Assembly (NCBI GenBank): GCA_028281865.1
Contig: JANQJB010000030.1
Location: 1-44,757 of the forward strand
Reading direction: 5' to 3'
From: Marinagarivorans sp.
GTDB taxonomy: Bacteria; Pseudomonadota; Gammaproteobacteria; Pseudomonadales; Cellvibrionaceae
DNA length: 44,757 nucleotides
Shown here: positions 18,071-28,300 of the stretch, in pieces
Layout: each line of letters begins with the position of its first letter
How positions within the stretch are numbered: the stretch's first letter is position 1
Program-made: the position numbers and the translations under genes
Notes under the pieces: model-generated
What the model saw: the letters and a program-made list of their open reading frames with translations, nothing else
What the model was told of the DNA's origin: nothing
Database searches by the model: none

Positions 18071-19924
18071 ATGTACCAGATAGATAGAAAAACAAATAGT
18101 CCTAATTTTTTCGATACGTTTTTTCATTTTAATAAAACTATTCATATAACTTGCGCAATATTATTATGCTCGTTATCGGTGAGCGGCCTGTCGCTAGAGC
18201 CTGTTAAAAAGTACTGCGTCGGTGGGGAGTGCTTTGCTTCAGTTTCCGCTGCAAAAAGTAAGTTAGTGCAAATTAAAAAAGAGCAGCTTACAAATACAGC
18301 TCAATGCGTGCAAACGTTATTAAGCTGTTACACTCAGCCAGACCCTGGTGGGCCATTTATTCAGTGGCTTAGTTGTGACATATTAAATGGAGAGGGTTGC
18401 GGAATTGACCCCACAGAGTCTTGGACGACTGTTGGCGAAGGTTCGGGTGCAATTTATGCTCATATAATTCCTCCTGCTCCTCGCTACGACGCCGGAGAAG
18501 ATTGCCCTAGTAATAACAATCCTATTTCCTTTCGAGGTGGTAATAAGTACTTTGAATTTAATGACTTCTCTGGAGGAAGTGTTTTCCCTTTAACGTTTAC
18601 CCGTTATTACAATAGCCATTATATCAATGCTAATCCGAATGTTGCTGTTAATACGCTAACCTTTATTCCCAAATGGACCCACACTTACGATAGGCGACTG
18701 ACATTAGGTGATACTAATAGTAATCAAGAAATCACTAGTGTAGTGGTCTGGCGGCATACAGGAAAAAGCTTTGTTTTTGAGTGGAACTCAAGCAATAGTA
18801 AATGGGAATCCGTTTTCGACAAGAAGTCTATTTTGAGAAATGAAAAAGATACAAATGGTAATATAACTAAATGGGAGTATATTTCGAGTGACCAAGTTGT
18901 GGAGGAGTATGATCAGAATGGACGTTTACAATTACTGACTCATCCCAGCGGGATTCAACACGACCTTGATTACGAGGCTATTGTACCTCCTGCCCAAGGC
19001 GAGGAAGCCCCTTTCGACTACCCTGTTTTGGGCGAAGACTACAAGCGCATAACGGTAACCGATTCACGTGGAAAAAGCATTATTATTGATATCAAGGATG
19101 GAGTGTTTTCCAAATTAACCGACCCCGACCAATATGTTACCGAATATATATTTGACCGCGACAATAAACGTGCAGACCGTTTAGTCACAGTGATTTATCC
19201 TGATATTACTCCTAGCCCTAATGACAATCCCAAGCATAGTTTCTTCTACGAAGATGTAAATTCGGAGACTGTTATTTCCCGTATCGAAGATGAAAATGGA
19301 AAGGTTGTATCAAAAGTTACGTATGATGGATTTAAGCGAGCGCTTACCTCAGAACTTGCTGATGGAGCGGAAAAGGTAAATATTACTTACGGTTTCGATA
19401 ATACACACGGTACTAGTTTTTCCGAGGTTACAAATGTTCTTGGGAAGGTAACAAAATATCATTTCGAAAATATTAACACAGCACCTAGTAATCGTTATGT
19501 GTTTGCGGAGGGTGTGGCTACACAGAACTGCATCGCTTCTAGTCAGCACGTGGTCTACAAGAATACAGATGACAAGCAAGTTATCGCTCGTACGGATTGG
19601 GCTGGGAATATTACTTATTATGAGCGCGATGATCGTGGACGTGTGACGCTTGAGGAAAAAGGTCACAAATGGAAAAACGGTATACCGCAGTGGGGTTATG
19701 TGCAAAACGATAGTGATCAATTAAAAACACAATACTTTGAAAACGAAGCTAACCTTGCATCTCCTCTAGTTGTAACTAAAACCTGTTGGCACCCACAATT
19801 TAATGAAAAAATTGAGCGAACGGTCGAGCAAAATCGTGTAACGAAATACACGTATGAAAATTCTGGTTTGTTAAAGACAGTAAAAGTTGAACCTCGCACA
19901 TCAAGCAATGAAAACTGCAATTAG
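18071..19924 (+). CDS. Exported Rhs front-half protein A1 (DUF6531-like plus YD repeats), without its own back half
   Basis: A 617-residue product. A long n-region precedes a hydrophobic segment (ITCAILLCSLSVSGLS) consistent with a signal peptide. After a Cys-rich 120-residue region comes a DUF6531-like Rhs start at about 145 (CPSNNNPISFRGGNKYFEFN, then LTFTRYYNS, WTHTYDRRLTLGD). RHS/YD repeats follow (YISSDQVVEEYDQNGRLQLL, DRDDRGRVTLEEKGH type) to the end at NENCN. There is no Rhs core or tail. A further A-type gene follows 64 nt later instead of a B-type gene, so A1 looks like an unpaired duplicate unless it shares B1 or B2. GGAG at 18061-18064 serves the ATG. Confidence 0.85.
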   Translation: MYQIDRKTNSPNFFDTFFHFNKTIHITCAILLCSLSVSGLSLEPVKKYCVGGECFASVSAAKSKLVQIKKEQLTNTAQCVQTLLSCYTQPDPGGPFIQWLSCDILNGEGCGIDPTESWTTVGEGSGAIYAHIIPPAPRYDAGEDCPSNNNPISFRGGNKYFEFNDFSGGSVFPLTFTRYYNSHYINANPNVAVNTLTFIPKWTHTYDRRLTLGDTNSNQEITSVVVWRHTGKSFVFEWNSSNSKWESVFDKKSILRNEKDTNGNITKWEYISSDQVVEEYDQNGRLQLLTHPSGIQHDLDYEAIVPPAQGEEAPFDYPVLGEDYKRITVTDSRGKSIIIDIKDGVFSKLTDPDQYVTEYIFDRDNKRADRLVTVIYPDITPSPNDNPKHSFFYEDVNSETVISRIEDENGKVVSKVTYDGFKRALTSELADGAEKVNITYGFDNTHGTSFSEVTNVLGKVTKYHFENINTAPSNRYVFAEGVATQNCIASSQHVVYKNTDDKQVIARTDWAGNITYYERDDRGRVTLEEKGHKWKNGIPQWGYVQNDSDQLKTQYFENEANLASPLVVTKTCWHPQFNEKIERTVEQNRVTKYTYENSGLLKTVKVEPRTSSNENCN

Positions 19925-19988
19925 GGTTTGGAATCGGCTTGATTTAAATGAGATTAGGAATATATATTTTTGAAAATTGGAGTAAAAT

Positions 19989-21779
19989 ATGTTCGTGTTA
20001 GAGAAAAGAAAAAGATATGCCGATAATAAGATATTTCGAAAATATGTTTTTTCGGTTTTTTACGGATGCTCTTGTTTAACTGTATTAGCGAATCATACAG
20101 CGACTGCTTTAGAAAAAGAAATGAGCTGGCGAATCGCAGGTCAGGGGGCAGTTTATTATTCCTCATCATCTGCTGCGAAAGCTAAGATTATCAACGATCA
20201 TCAAAGTGCTCCTCCAATCGATCCAAACCAAGAGTGTGTGACGCAGACAGATTCTTATTCCACAGCAACATTGGAGAATTCTGAAAATACCAAAAAAATC
20301 AGTGTAAGGCGTAACTATACATGGCTTAATTGTCCGTGGGCTGACCCCCAACAAAGTTTCGAGGCAATAGGAACTGTTATTGGTGATAGACTCACGCCAT
20401 TTGTTCAACCGAATCCAACCAATGGCGATGATTGCCCTTCTAGTGAAAATCCAATTTCATTTGCCAAAGGCAATAAGTTTTATCAATTTAATGATTATCA
20501 AGGTGGTGGAATTTTTCCCCTCTCGTTTACCCGATATTACAATAGCCAACATTATTACATCCTTGGTTCAAATAATTATGTACCTCGTTGGAGCCATTCC
20601 TACGATCGTCGATTAACTAAAGGCGATAACGATGACCAGGTGGTTGTGTGGAGGCCGGCGGGAAAAAGCTATGTTTTTAATTGGGATGGTAACAAATGGG
20701 CATCCACTTATGACAAATCATCGCGTTTAATAAAATATACGGATACCAATGGTGATGTAACAAAATGGGAGTATATTGGTGGTGGTGATGTAGTCGAGGA
20801 ATATGATCCAGATGGGCGTTTACAAGTTCTGACACACTCAAGTGGGGTGACGCATCGCTTCACTTACAACTTAATGACTCAGCCTGTTCCGCATGATTCA
20901 CAAGCGGATTTTCACTCGGCTCCTATCCTAAATAATAATTATGATCGAATTACAGTCGATGATTCTAGGGGGCAAACGTTAGTTATTGATTTTAGATTCG
21001 GTGTATTCTCGAAATTAACAGACCCGGACAATAATGTAACAGAGTATATTTTCGTGGACGAGGATACACCGATAATGCGCCTTAAGGAAGTTATTTTCCC
21101 AGATGGAAATAGCAATGCCGAAGATAATGCGAAGCATATTTTTCATTATACTGATGCAGACTTACCTATGTTTTTTACGGAAATTAGAGACGAAAACAAT
21201 GATGTATTATTTGCTGTAACTTATGACCATCAGACGGGGCGAGCCCTAACGTCAGAGCTTGCCAATGGCGCTGAAAAAACAACGGTCGTTTATAACCCCG
21301 ACAATAGTAGGACAGTGACAAATGCACTAGGGAAAGTCACACGATATTACTACCAAAATAATCAAAATCGCTTTATTCGTGCTGAAGGTGACGCGACTGA
21401 TAATTGCGCAGCTTCAAGCAAGTACGTGGTTTATAAGAACGGTACTGACAGACAAGTCGCCGCTCGAACAGATTGGGAAGGAAATATTACTTACTATGAG
21501 CGCGATGATAAAGGCCGAGTGACTAAGGAAGAAAAAGGTCACGGATGGAGTGGCGCTCCCCAATCAGGTTATGTCGCAAATATTAAAGATTTTTTCGCTC
21601 AAGAAGCGACCTTACCTTCTCCTTTAGTTATCACTGAAACATGCTGGCACCCAACCTTGAACAAGATTGAACGCACGATTGAAGAGAATCGTGTAACGAG
21701 ATACACGTATTCAACCGAAGGTTTGTTACTTACAAAAAAAGTCGAACCACGTAGTGCCGGCAATGAGTCATGTAACTAG
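19989..21779 (+). CDS. Exported Rhs front-half protein A2 (DUF6531-like plus YD repeats)
   Basis: A 596-residue paralog of A1. The signal peptide is [22 protein letters not shown]. The variable N-terminal 120 residues differ from A1; the conserved part starts at about 149 ([43 protein letters not shown]) and continues through RHS repeats to [11 protein letters not shown]. The stop at 21777-21779 is followed after only 17 nt by the start of B2, so the two are co-translated and together cover the length of a normal Rhs shell. TTGGAG about 7 nt upstream supports the start. The break between A2 and B2 is not a simple frameshift, because B2 has its own ribosome-binding site and signal peptide. Confidence 0.87.
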   Translation: MFVLEKRKRYADNKIFRKYVFSVFYGCSCLTVLANHTATALEKEMSWRIAGQGAVYYSSSSAAKAKIINDHQSAPPIDPNQECVTQTDSYSTATLENSENTKKISVRRNYTWLNCPWADPQQSFEAIGTVIGDRLTPFVQPNPTNGDDCPSSENPISFAKGNKFYQFNDYQGGGIFPLSFTRYYNSQHYYILGSNNYVPRWSHSYDRRLTKGDNDDQVVVWRPAGKSYVFNWDGNKWASTYDKSSRLIKYTDTNGDVTKWEYIGGGDVVEEYDPDGRLQVLTHSSGVTHRFTYNLMTQPVPHDSQADFHSAPILNNNYDRITVDDSRGQTLVIDFRFGVFSKLTDPDNNVTEYIFVDEDTPIMRLKEVIFPDGNSNAEDNAKHIFHYTDADLPMFFTEIRDENNDVLFAVTYDHQTGRALTSELANGAEKTTVVYNPDNSRTVTNALGKVTRYYYQNNQNRFIRAEGDATDNCAASSKYVVYKNGTDRQVAARTDWEGNITYYERDDKGRVTKEEKGHGWSGAPQSGYVANIKDFFAQEATLPSPLVITETCWHPTLNKIERTIEENRVTRYTYSTEGLLLTKKVEPRSAGNESCN

Positions 21780-21796
21780 GAATAGGAGCGACAAAA

Positions 21797-24781
21797 ATGA
21801 GTAATAGAAATTTAATACCAGTACATTTCAAACGCACAGCGGCTTACTTTTTTTCTGCTTTGCTATTACATGCGCCGCTCGCGAGCTATGCACAGGTTGC
21901 AAGCCAGGAAACTGTATATACCTATACTGCGGATGGTTTAGTTGAAACAGAAGACGGACCTCGTCTTACCAGCGACGCAAGCGATATCAAACGCCATGAG
22001 TATGATCCACAAACTCGTTACCGTAACAAAACAATCAGAGCTTGGGGAAGTTCGGTTGCGCATGTGGAGCAATATTTGGATCACAATGGCCGTGGTCTAC
22101 CGGAAACTATTATTGATGCGAATAATATTCAAACAAAGCTGGAATATCACCCTCGTGGTTGGTTAACAAAAGTTACGCTTAAGCACCCCACTGATGTGGC
22201 CTTAGATTCAGTCACCGAATACAAATATAACAGTCGTGGTAAATTAATATGTCAAATATCACCTGAGGGTGTAAATACTATATTTTTGTATAACTCAGCC
22301 GATCATATGGAAGGCATGATTGAAGGAGCAAATAGTTGTACATCAAACACGGCTGGCCATCTTAAAAAATATACGCTGAATGATAATGGTAATATTAAGG
22401 TAGAAAAAAATTATCAGGGGCATGAGGATACTAGTACTACTGTCTATACTGCGACGCGTAATTACGATGAGCTTGGCCGCTTACTGGAGATTGTAGGAAA
22501 CAATGGCCAGTTAACGCGTTTTGAATATGATGGAAATGGTTTTGTTACCAAGCAAACGGATATAAAAAATGCAAATAGTGATACCCGCGAAACTGTTTTT
22601 GATTCGGATAATCACGGTCGTCTAAAGAAAATAACTGATGCATTGACACACGAAACTAGCAATGAGTTTTCTGGACAAGGCGAAATTGACAAGGTCATAG
22701 ATGCAAGAAATAACGAAACAGATTACGATTACGATGCGTATGGAAATATCGAAAGGCTAGTTAGCTCCGACAGCGGAACCTCTACCTTTAAATATGATGA
22801 AGCCGATAATTTAATTGAGGAAACGGATGCGCGTGGCATTACTCGCACCTTTACTTACGATGCTTTAAATCGCTTAACGTCTATTAGTTATCCTTCGAGT
22901 GTTGAAAATGTAAGCTATTACTATGATAACTATGCGATGGATAATAGTAATGCGGACCCCGACGAAAGTAATTCTTACGCAGTGGGACGTTTAACAGGTG
23001 TTGATGGAGAGTATGGAAAACAGCGGTTTTACTACGATCATCGCGGCAATGTATTTAAGCAAAAAGACATTATTGGTATTACACCACAAACAACAGAGAC
23101 TTATATTACCCGTTATACCTATCGTTTAGATAATCAAGTTAAAACGATGACCTATCCCAGTGGGATGGTTTTGGAGTATTTTTACGATAGCTTTGGGCGA
23201 GTTAATAAAATAGAAGCAGATATTCCACATTCAGATCCGAACAATAATACCGTATTCAATCGCACTCTCGTAAAAGATGTGAAATATACGCCATTCGGCT
23301 TGCGCAAAGAAATAACCTACGAGAATGACTCCAAGTGGCAAACATTTTACGACGACGAGTATCGTATCGATAAGGTAAAAGTTTTGGACAGCGCGGGTAG
23401 CACTACGCTCGATTGGCAATATTATTATGACTATTTAAACAATATTGAAAAGATAGAAGATTTATTGCTGCAAACTCCCGTTTTTATCTCGGAATTTCAA
23501 TATGACGATTTAGATCGTTTAAAAGTAGAAAGCTATGAAGGTCCATTGGGGTATATTTATGAAACGGCTAACTATAACTATGATGAAGTTGGCAACCGCA
23601 TAAGTCGTTACAAGTTACATGACACATGGGCTGTATCTGATGGATTGACCTATTCTCCTTCAAGCAATCGCTTGGCCCACTTTGATGGCGACTTAAGTAG
23701 CTCAAGTGATTACACGCCTACTTACGATGCTAGCGGTAATTTAACGAGTCAGAAACGCCTCGTTATTTTGGATGACGAAAGCTACACCATATGGCAGCAA
23801 AATTTCTATTACAACCAAGCAGGTCGCCTGAAGCAGATAATGCGGGATGAACCGGAGGATACCGGTACGACATATGATTTTGATGCGAACTATTTTTACA
23901 ATGGTTTTAATCAGCGTAGCTATAAAAACTACAATATGGAGGCCATCGGTGCTTGGGGCGATGACCTTTACACAGAATCATACCGCCACCACTATACCTA
24001 CGGCGCTAGCGGCGAGATGCTTTTGGATACCCATCGCAAGACGAAAACAAATTCTTCTTATATTCGCTACCAGCACCGTGAATGGATTTATCTGAATGGT
24101 GAAGCCATTGGAATGGTGATTGTTTATGAAACCGAGTATCCGCCGGCTTGGGGACTTCCTCGTTTTTATAGTGATCCGCAGGTTACGTATTTTTTCAATG
24201 ATCATCTGGGTACTTTCAGGGGGAATATTCACGCTAGTGGGGTTAGCTCGCTATACTTGGGCACTGCTTTTGATGATTTTAGGCGTAATAATCATGCGAC
24301 TAACCCGCAGCGCATGCCTGGGCAGTATTATGACGTTGAATCGGGGCTTCATTACAATTGGCACCGGTATTACGACCCGGAGATGGGGCGGTATATTACA
24401 AGTGATCCATTGGGCTTAGTGGATGGGCCAAATACATATACTTATGCTTTGGGAAATCCGCTTAGTAATATTGATTCAGAAGGCTTGTCTTCACGAAGAG
24501 ATAGGTGGGGCCAGACCAGGAGCAAGAGATCTTGTAATTCTCCCGAATGGAGCGAGTGTATGGACCAATGTCGTAAAAGAGGCGGAGCAAAAACTTGTAC
24601 AGTCGATGAAGTTTCGAAACTGGTTCGAGTGAAGCTTGTTGACGATGATCGTGACGACAGGTATTTAGAGCTTTACGAAACAGAAATCGAGAGCTTTAAT
24701 TGCGTATGCTGGGATGAGGATGACGAGGAGGAAGAGTATAACCCTGGCGTTTGCCCAGCTCCTGACTGGGATCGTCAGTAA
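21797..24781 (+). CDS. Exported Rhs back-half protein B2 (YD repeats, Rhs core, Cys-rich acidic tail)
   Basis: A 994-residue paralog of B1. The signal is [15 protein letters not shown], cut before QVASQ. YD repeats run from about 35 to 830 ([45 protein letters not shown]). The core lies at about 840-897 ([31 protein letters not shown]). The last delimiter reads IDSEGL where B1 has TDPLGL, so the Asp-Pro pair is lost there. The tail (about 898-994) differs completely from B1: basic at first, with six or more Cys ([30 protein letters not shown]). Disulfides would suit an exported protein. No toxin family was recognised. It is the last gene of the locus, with a strong terminator 79 nt downstream and no immunity-like ORF between. 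Confidence 0.87.
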   Translation: MSNRNLIPVHFKRTAAYFFSALLLHAPLASYAQVASQETVYTYTADGLVETEDGPRLTSDASDIKRHEYDPQTRYRNKTIRAWGSSVAHVEQYLDHNGRGLPETIIDANNIQTKLEYHPRGWLTKVTLKHPTDVALDSVTEYKYNSRGKLICQISPEGVNTIFLYNSADHMEGMIEGANSCTSNTAGHLKKYTLNDNGNIKVEKNYQGHEDTSTTVYTATRNYDELGRLLEIVGNNGQLTRFEYDGNGFVTKQTDIKNANSDTRETVFDSDNHGRLKKITDALTHETSNEFSGQGEIDKVIDARNNETDYDYDAYGNIERLVSSDSGTSTFKYDEADNLIEETDARGITRTFTYDALNRLTSISYPSSVENVSYYYDNYAMDNSNADPDESNSYAVGRLTGVDGEYGKQRFYYDHRGNVFKQKDIIGITPQTTETYITRYTYRLDNQVKTMTYPSGMVLEYFYDSFGRVNKIEADIPHSDPNNNTVFNRTLVKDVKYTPFGLRKEITYENDSKWQTFYDDEYRIDKVKVLDSAGSTTLDWQYYYDYLNNIEKIEDLLLQTPVFISEFQYDDLDRLKVESYEGPLGYIYETANYNYDEVGNRISRYKLHDTWAVSDGLTYSPSSNRLAHFDGDLSSSSDYTPTYDASGNLTSQKRLVILDDESYTIWQQNFYYNQAGRLKQIMRDEPEDTGTTYDFDANYFYNGFNQRSYKNYNMEAIGAWGDDLYTESYRHHYTYGASGEMLLDTHRKTKTNSSYIRYQHREWIYLNGEAIGMVIVYETEYPPAWGLPRFYSDPQVTYFFNDHLGTFRGNIHASGVSSLYLGTAFDDFRRNNHATNPQRMPGQYYDVESGLHYNWHRYYDPEMGRYITSDPLGLVDGPNTYTYALGNPLSNIDSEGLSSRRDRWGQTRSKRSCNSPEWSECMDQCRKRGGAKTCTVDEVSKLVRVKLVDDDRDDRYLELYETEIESFNCVCWDEDDEEEEYNPGVCPAPDWDRQ

Positions 24782-24859
24782 TATTAATTGATTTTTGATT
24801 TAATATATTGGTTTAAGCCTCAGCATAAATCAAAGGACAAGGCCAACTTGGCTGACACG

Positions 24860-24896
24860 AAAGCCCTGGTTGTACCGAACCAGGGCTTTTTGTTTT
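24860..24896 (+). terminator. Strong rho-independent terminator after Rhs locus 1
   Basis: A perfect 12-bp stem (AAAGCCCTGGTT at 24860-24871, AACCAGGGCTTT at 24878-24889, loop GTACCG) is followed by TTTGTTTT. It closes the 14612-24781 gene cluster. Confidence 0.93.
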
Positions 24897-24962
24897 ATCG
24901 GGTAGTAAAAAAGACTTCAACTTATCTTCAATTGTTAGCTCCAGCCACGTCTTTACCCTAAG

Positions 24963-25008
24963 TTGTCACTTTAAGAGAAATTTTTGGCAATTTAGGTTAA
25001 GAAAACTC
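24963..25008 (+). promoter_or_regulatory. 46-bp box shared by the leaders of both Rhs loci (copy 2)
   Basis: An ungapped match to 14249-14294, with the common core TTTTTGGCAATTTAGGT. It lies between the locus 1 terminator and the giant Rhs gene, as expected for the promoter region of locus 2. The distance to the start codon (about 294 nt) resembles that in locus 1, implying a long 5' leader in both. Confidence 0.55.
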
Positions 25009-25178
25009 TGCTTGCTTAAGGTTAAATCCACTGTGAGGAAGTTTTGCGTTGTACCGCACTTCCTATAGATCGCAGATTTTTTAGTTCTTTCGATCAAAGG
25101 TATCTAAAAATAGGCAAAGAGGATCGTTGCTGTAACAAAGGCATATAGTTACCAAGGAATCGAAGAATAGAAATGCGG

Positions 25179-25203
25179 AAGCCCAAAGAAATATTGGGCT
25201 TTT
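25179..25203 (+). promoter_or_regulatory. Leader hairpin (possible attenuator) before the giant Rhs gene
   Basis: AAGCCCAA (25179-25186) and TTGGGCTT (25194-25201) form a perfect 8-bp stem with a 7-nt loop and two further T, about 100 nt before the start codon. The T-tract is short, so it could be a weak intrinsic terminator/attenuator or an mRNA-stabilising hairpin. Confidence 0.4.
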
Positions 25204-25302
25204 GAACATAAAAAACGCATAAGTTGAGTAAGCTTTTGGCGAAAAACAGACAACTGACTTTCGCTAAGCAACAAAAAAATTTTACGAAAAGGAATAGGAG
25301 CA

Positions 25303-28300
25303 ATGTCTAATTTCTCTCGCGGGTTTGCTGGTGCACTGGCAGTTTTAGCCATTCTATTAAGCAGTTCGGTTAGGTCCGAGGAGTTTCGTGATTATTATCA
25401 TGAGCCTGGGACTAATATCTTCAAAGAAACTGTAAACGACAGTTTAAACGAAAGTATTAGCCCATTTTCGGGGACGATACAGCTTGGTTTTACCGACGTA
25501 TTTATTCCCGGTAACGGCGGTATGGATATTCGTCTTATGCGTTTTTATACCAGCTTGCAACCGTCGCAATATCCGGTATTTGGCGCTGTTGGTGCAGGTT
25601 GGACAATGCATTTTGGGCGTGTTATCGCGCCGGCGGCACACTTTGCAAAAATATGTTCGCAAAATAGTTTTAATGCCTTTACCGACGATAATCCGTCGAT
25701 TGAGTTTTCTGACGGCAGTCGCCAAGTATTAGTGTTGGATAATTTTATCCAGCACAATTTCGGAACAGATGAAGCACCCGATTTTCGCACTCGCAACGAC
25801 AATAGCCTGATTACAGCTAATAACTGGCGCATGCATTGCGTAACGACCGACACGATATTGCACCCAGTATTGACGAGCCCCAATGGAACAACTTTTCATA
25901 TGAATGTGCAGGAAAGTGTTGCGGGTGAGCTAAGTTGGCTACCTTCGAGAATCGAAGACCTTAATGGTAACTGGATAAGAATCGATTATAAGGAAAATAA
26001 TATTAGCGGTAATGGAAAACAATATATCGATAAAATTTATCGTAGCGAGGAAGGAAACGCTACGCCTGTGTTAACTTTCCACTACAACGATGCTGAAGCA
26101 ACGCTAGGTAAGCCGCTATTGCTTGAAGAGATTCACGCAGAAAATGGTACTCGAAAATGGATATATAAATATGAGCAGGAACTGGTTGGTTTTCTGTTTG
26201 AAAACAAGCAGCTGACTTCGGTTACGTTGCCTACTGGGGAGGAGTGGAAGTTTGATTATTATCCCAAGATTCCCGACAGTAACCCGAACGACGATCGAGC
26301 CTACGATGATGTCGGTAGTTATTCGATAAAACAAATTACCTATCCCAATGGTGCTGTTATTGACTACGAGTATCAAGGGATTGAGTTTTCTGGTCCTACG
26401 GGCGACCTTACGACTGCGATTGATAAAAAAACACTCTCCAACACCAAAGTTGATGGCACAGTTGAGCAGTTTGTCTGGCACTACGACTTTGAACCTAAAT
26501 CAACTGATAAAGACCCTGTTACTAACGTTGTAATCGAGACTAAATTTTCCGAAGATCCAACACTGCCGGGAGTGCCGATTAAGTTTGATAAAACGACGGT
26601 TACCAACCCAGACCTAACCACGGTTGTTTATTTACACAAAGGTCAGGGAGAACATTTCGACGAGACTGGCGTCTGTAGTACTTCCTCTAGTTTTTTGAAT
26701 AGCCATATCGGTGCGCTTAGGGGTAAATATACCTACGATGCGGGTGGAACAATAATTCGTGAGAGAAGATTGTTCTCCTGGAATGAACGGCAAATATCAC
26801 ACGAAACATCTAAGCGCACAACAGTAAATGGCTGTATTTCAGAAGAGCCTTATTCAGTGCTTACGGCTAAAGGCGAATATTTTGGCCGGGATAGTTCAGC
26901 ACCGACAAACATTCTTCAATTTGCGATCTACGGTGATTACGATGTCTACGGAAATCCTGGATACGTCTACGAGCCAATAAATTTAGATATTACCGAAGCT
27001 GAAAAAACCGATGGTGAGCTGGCTAAGAAAACCTTTTTTAACTATAAAACAGACGCTAACCAATGGATAGTCGGTTTGCCTGATGAGGAGCGCATTACCG
27101 TAACGAGTCTTCTTACCAGTGATATAAGTGCAATTGACGCTATAATCGGCACGGAAAAAGCTAAAATTACGCGTGATTATTTTGCCAATGGTTTACTCAA
27201 ATCGGAAAATCGATTTGGTGTCGTTACCGCACATACCTATCATGCAACTGGTGATTTGCATACAACCACAGATGCCGAAAACAATGTCGTTCAATACAGT
27301 AATTATGTGCGTGGTACACCGCAGCTTGAGGAGTACGAGGAAAACACCCAATTAAGTCGCGAAGTCAATACTACAGGAACGATTAAGTCCATTACCGACC
27401 AGCGTAGCAACAAAACAATCTACAATTACGATCTTCTCAATCGCTTAGAAAATATTGATTACCCGCTAAACCTCGATGTCAATATTGACTATGTTAAGAC
27501 GGGTGATATTTATCAGCGAGAATTAACACGTGGTCAATTTAAAGAAGTCACAAAATACGACGGTTTTTTCCGGCCATTGGAGATGGTACGAACAGATCTG
27601 GATACGAGTGAAACCATTACGACAACGTATCGCTATGATGCGTTTGGACGAGTGACGTTTGAGTCTTATCCTAATTCTAGCTTGGGATTCGAAACCGTAT
27701 ACGATGCTTTAGGCAGAATTAAAAGCGTTACTGCGGCAAATGAATTTACTGTTTTTTATGATTACGATTCGACGGGATATACGGTCACTAACGAAAGAAA
27801 TTATAAAACCAAATATAACTTGCTTGTTCACGGTATAAATATTGAAAATGCACATGTTTATCGCATAGATGAAGAAATTGACGATACTAAAAAACAATAT
27901 ACAACAATCCGCCCCAATGCTCTTGGACAACCGTCAGAGATACGGCAAGATAATGGTGGCGCTCCGGTTAAACGTACTTATAAATATAACAACAAATTTT
28001 GGTTAGAAGAGCAGTACGACCCCGAAATTGGAACAACTATATTTACTCACGACCTTGTCGGCAATGTTAAAACAGAACGTTTAGAACAACAGCCGGTTAT
28101 CACCTATATCTACGATAAGCTTTATCGTTTAAAAACGGTTGATTATTCAGATAGCACTCCCGATATCGGCTACACGTATTACGACAATGGCTTGACCGAA
28201 ACAATTTCGAAAGGTGATTCACATTGGACTTTTGAATTTGATGCCAACGATAATCTTGATTATGAAGAATTGAGTATTAACCGTGCAATTCAACGCACAT

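Larger units (their letters stand above)
24897..25302 (+). other. Intergenic leader of Rhs locus 2
   Basis: About 400 bp without a credible gene. It carries the second 46-bp shared box (24963-25008), a bulged hairpin (25036-25064), a perfect 8-bp GC-containing hairpin (25179-25201), and AGGAATAGGAGC just before the giant Rhs start, the same ribosome-binding stretch used by B1 and B2. Short minus-strand frames here show no family features. Confidence 0.6.

Noticed and set aside
21770-21800. A2/B2 split as a sequencing frameshift
   Set aside because: Two stops plus a new ribosome-binding site and signal peptide separate the halves, and the same junction is found before B1.
14612-24781. Type VI secretion Rhs effectors
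   Set aside because: No PAAR, VgrG, Hcp or adaptor gene is present in the window, and the proteins begin with Sec signal peptides.
25444-25883. Minus-strand frames at the start of the giant Rhs gene
   Set aside because: They are shadows of a well-supported coding frame; no family features were seen.
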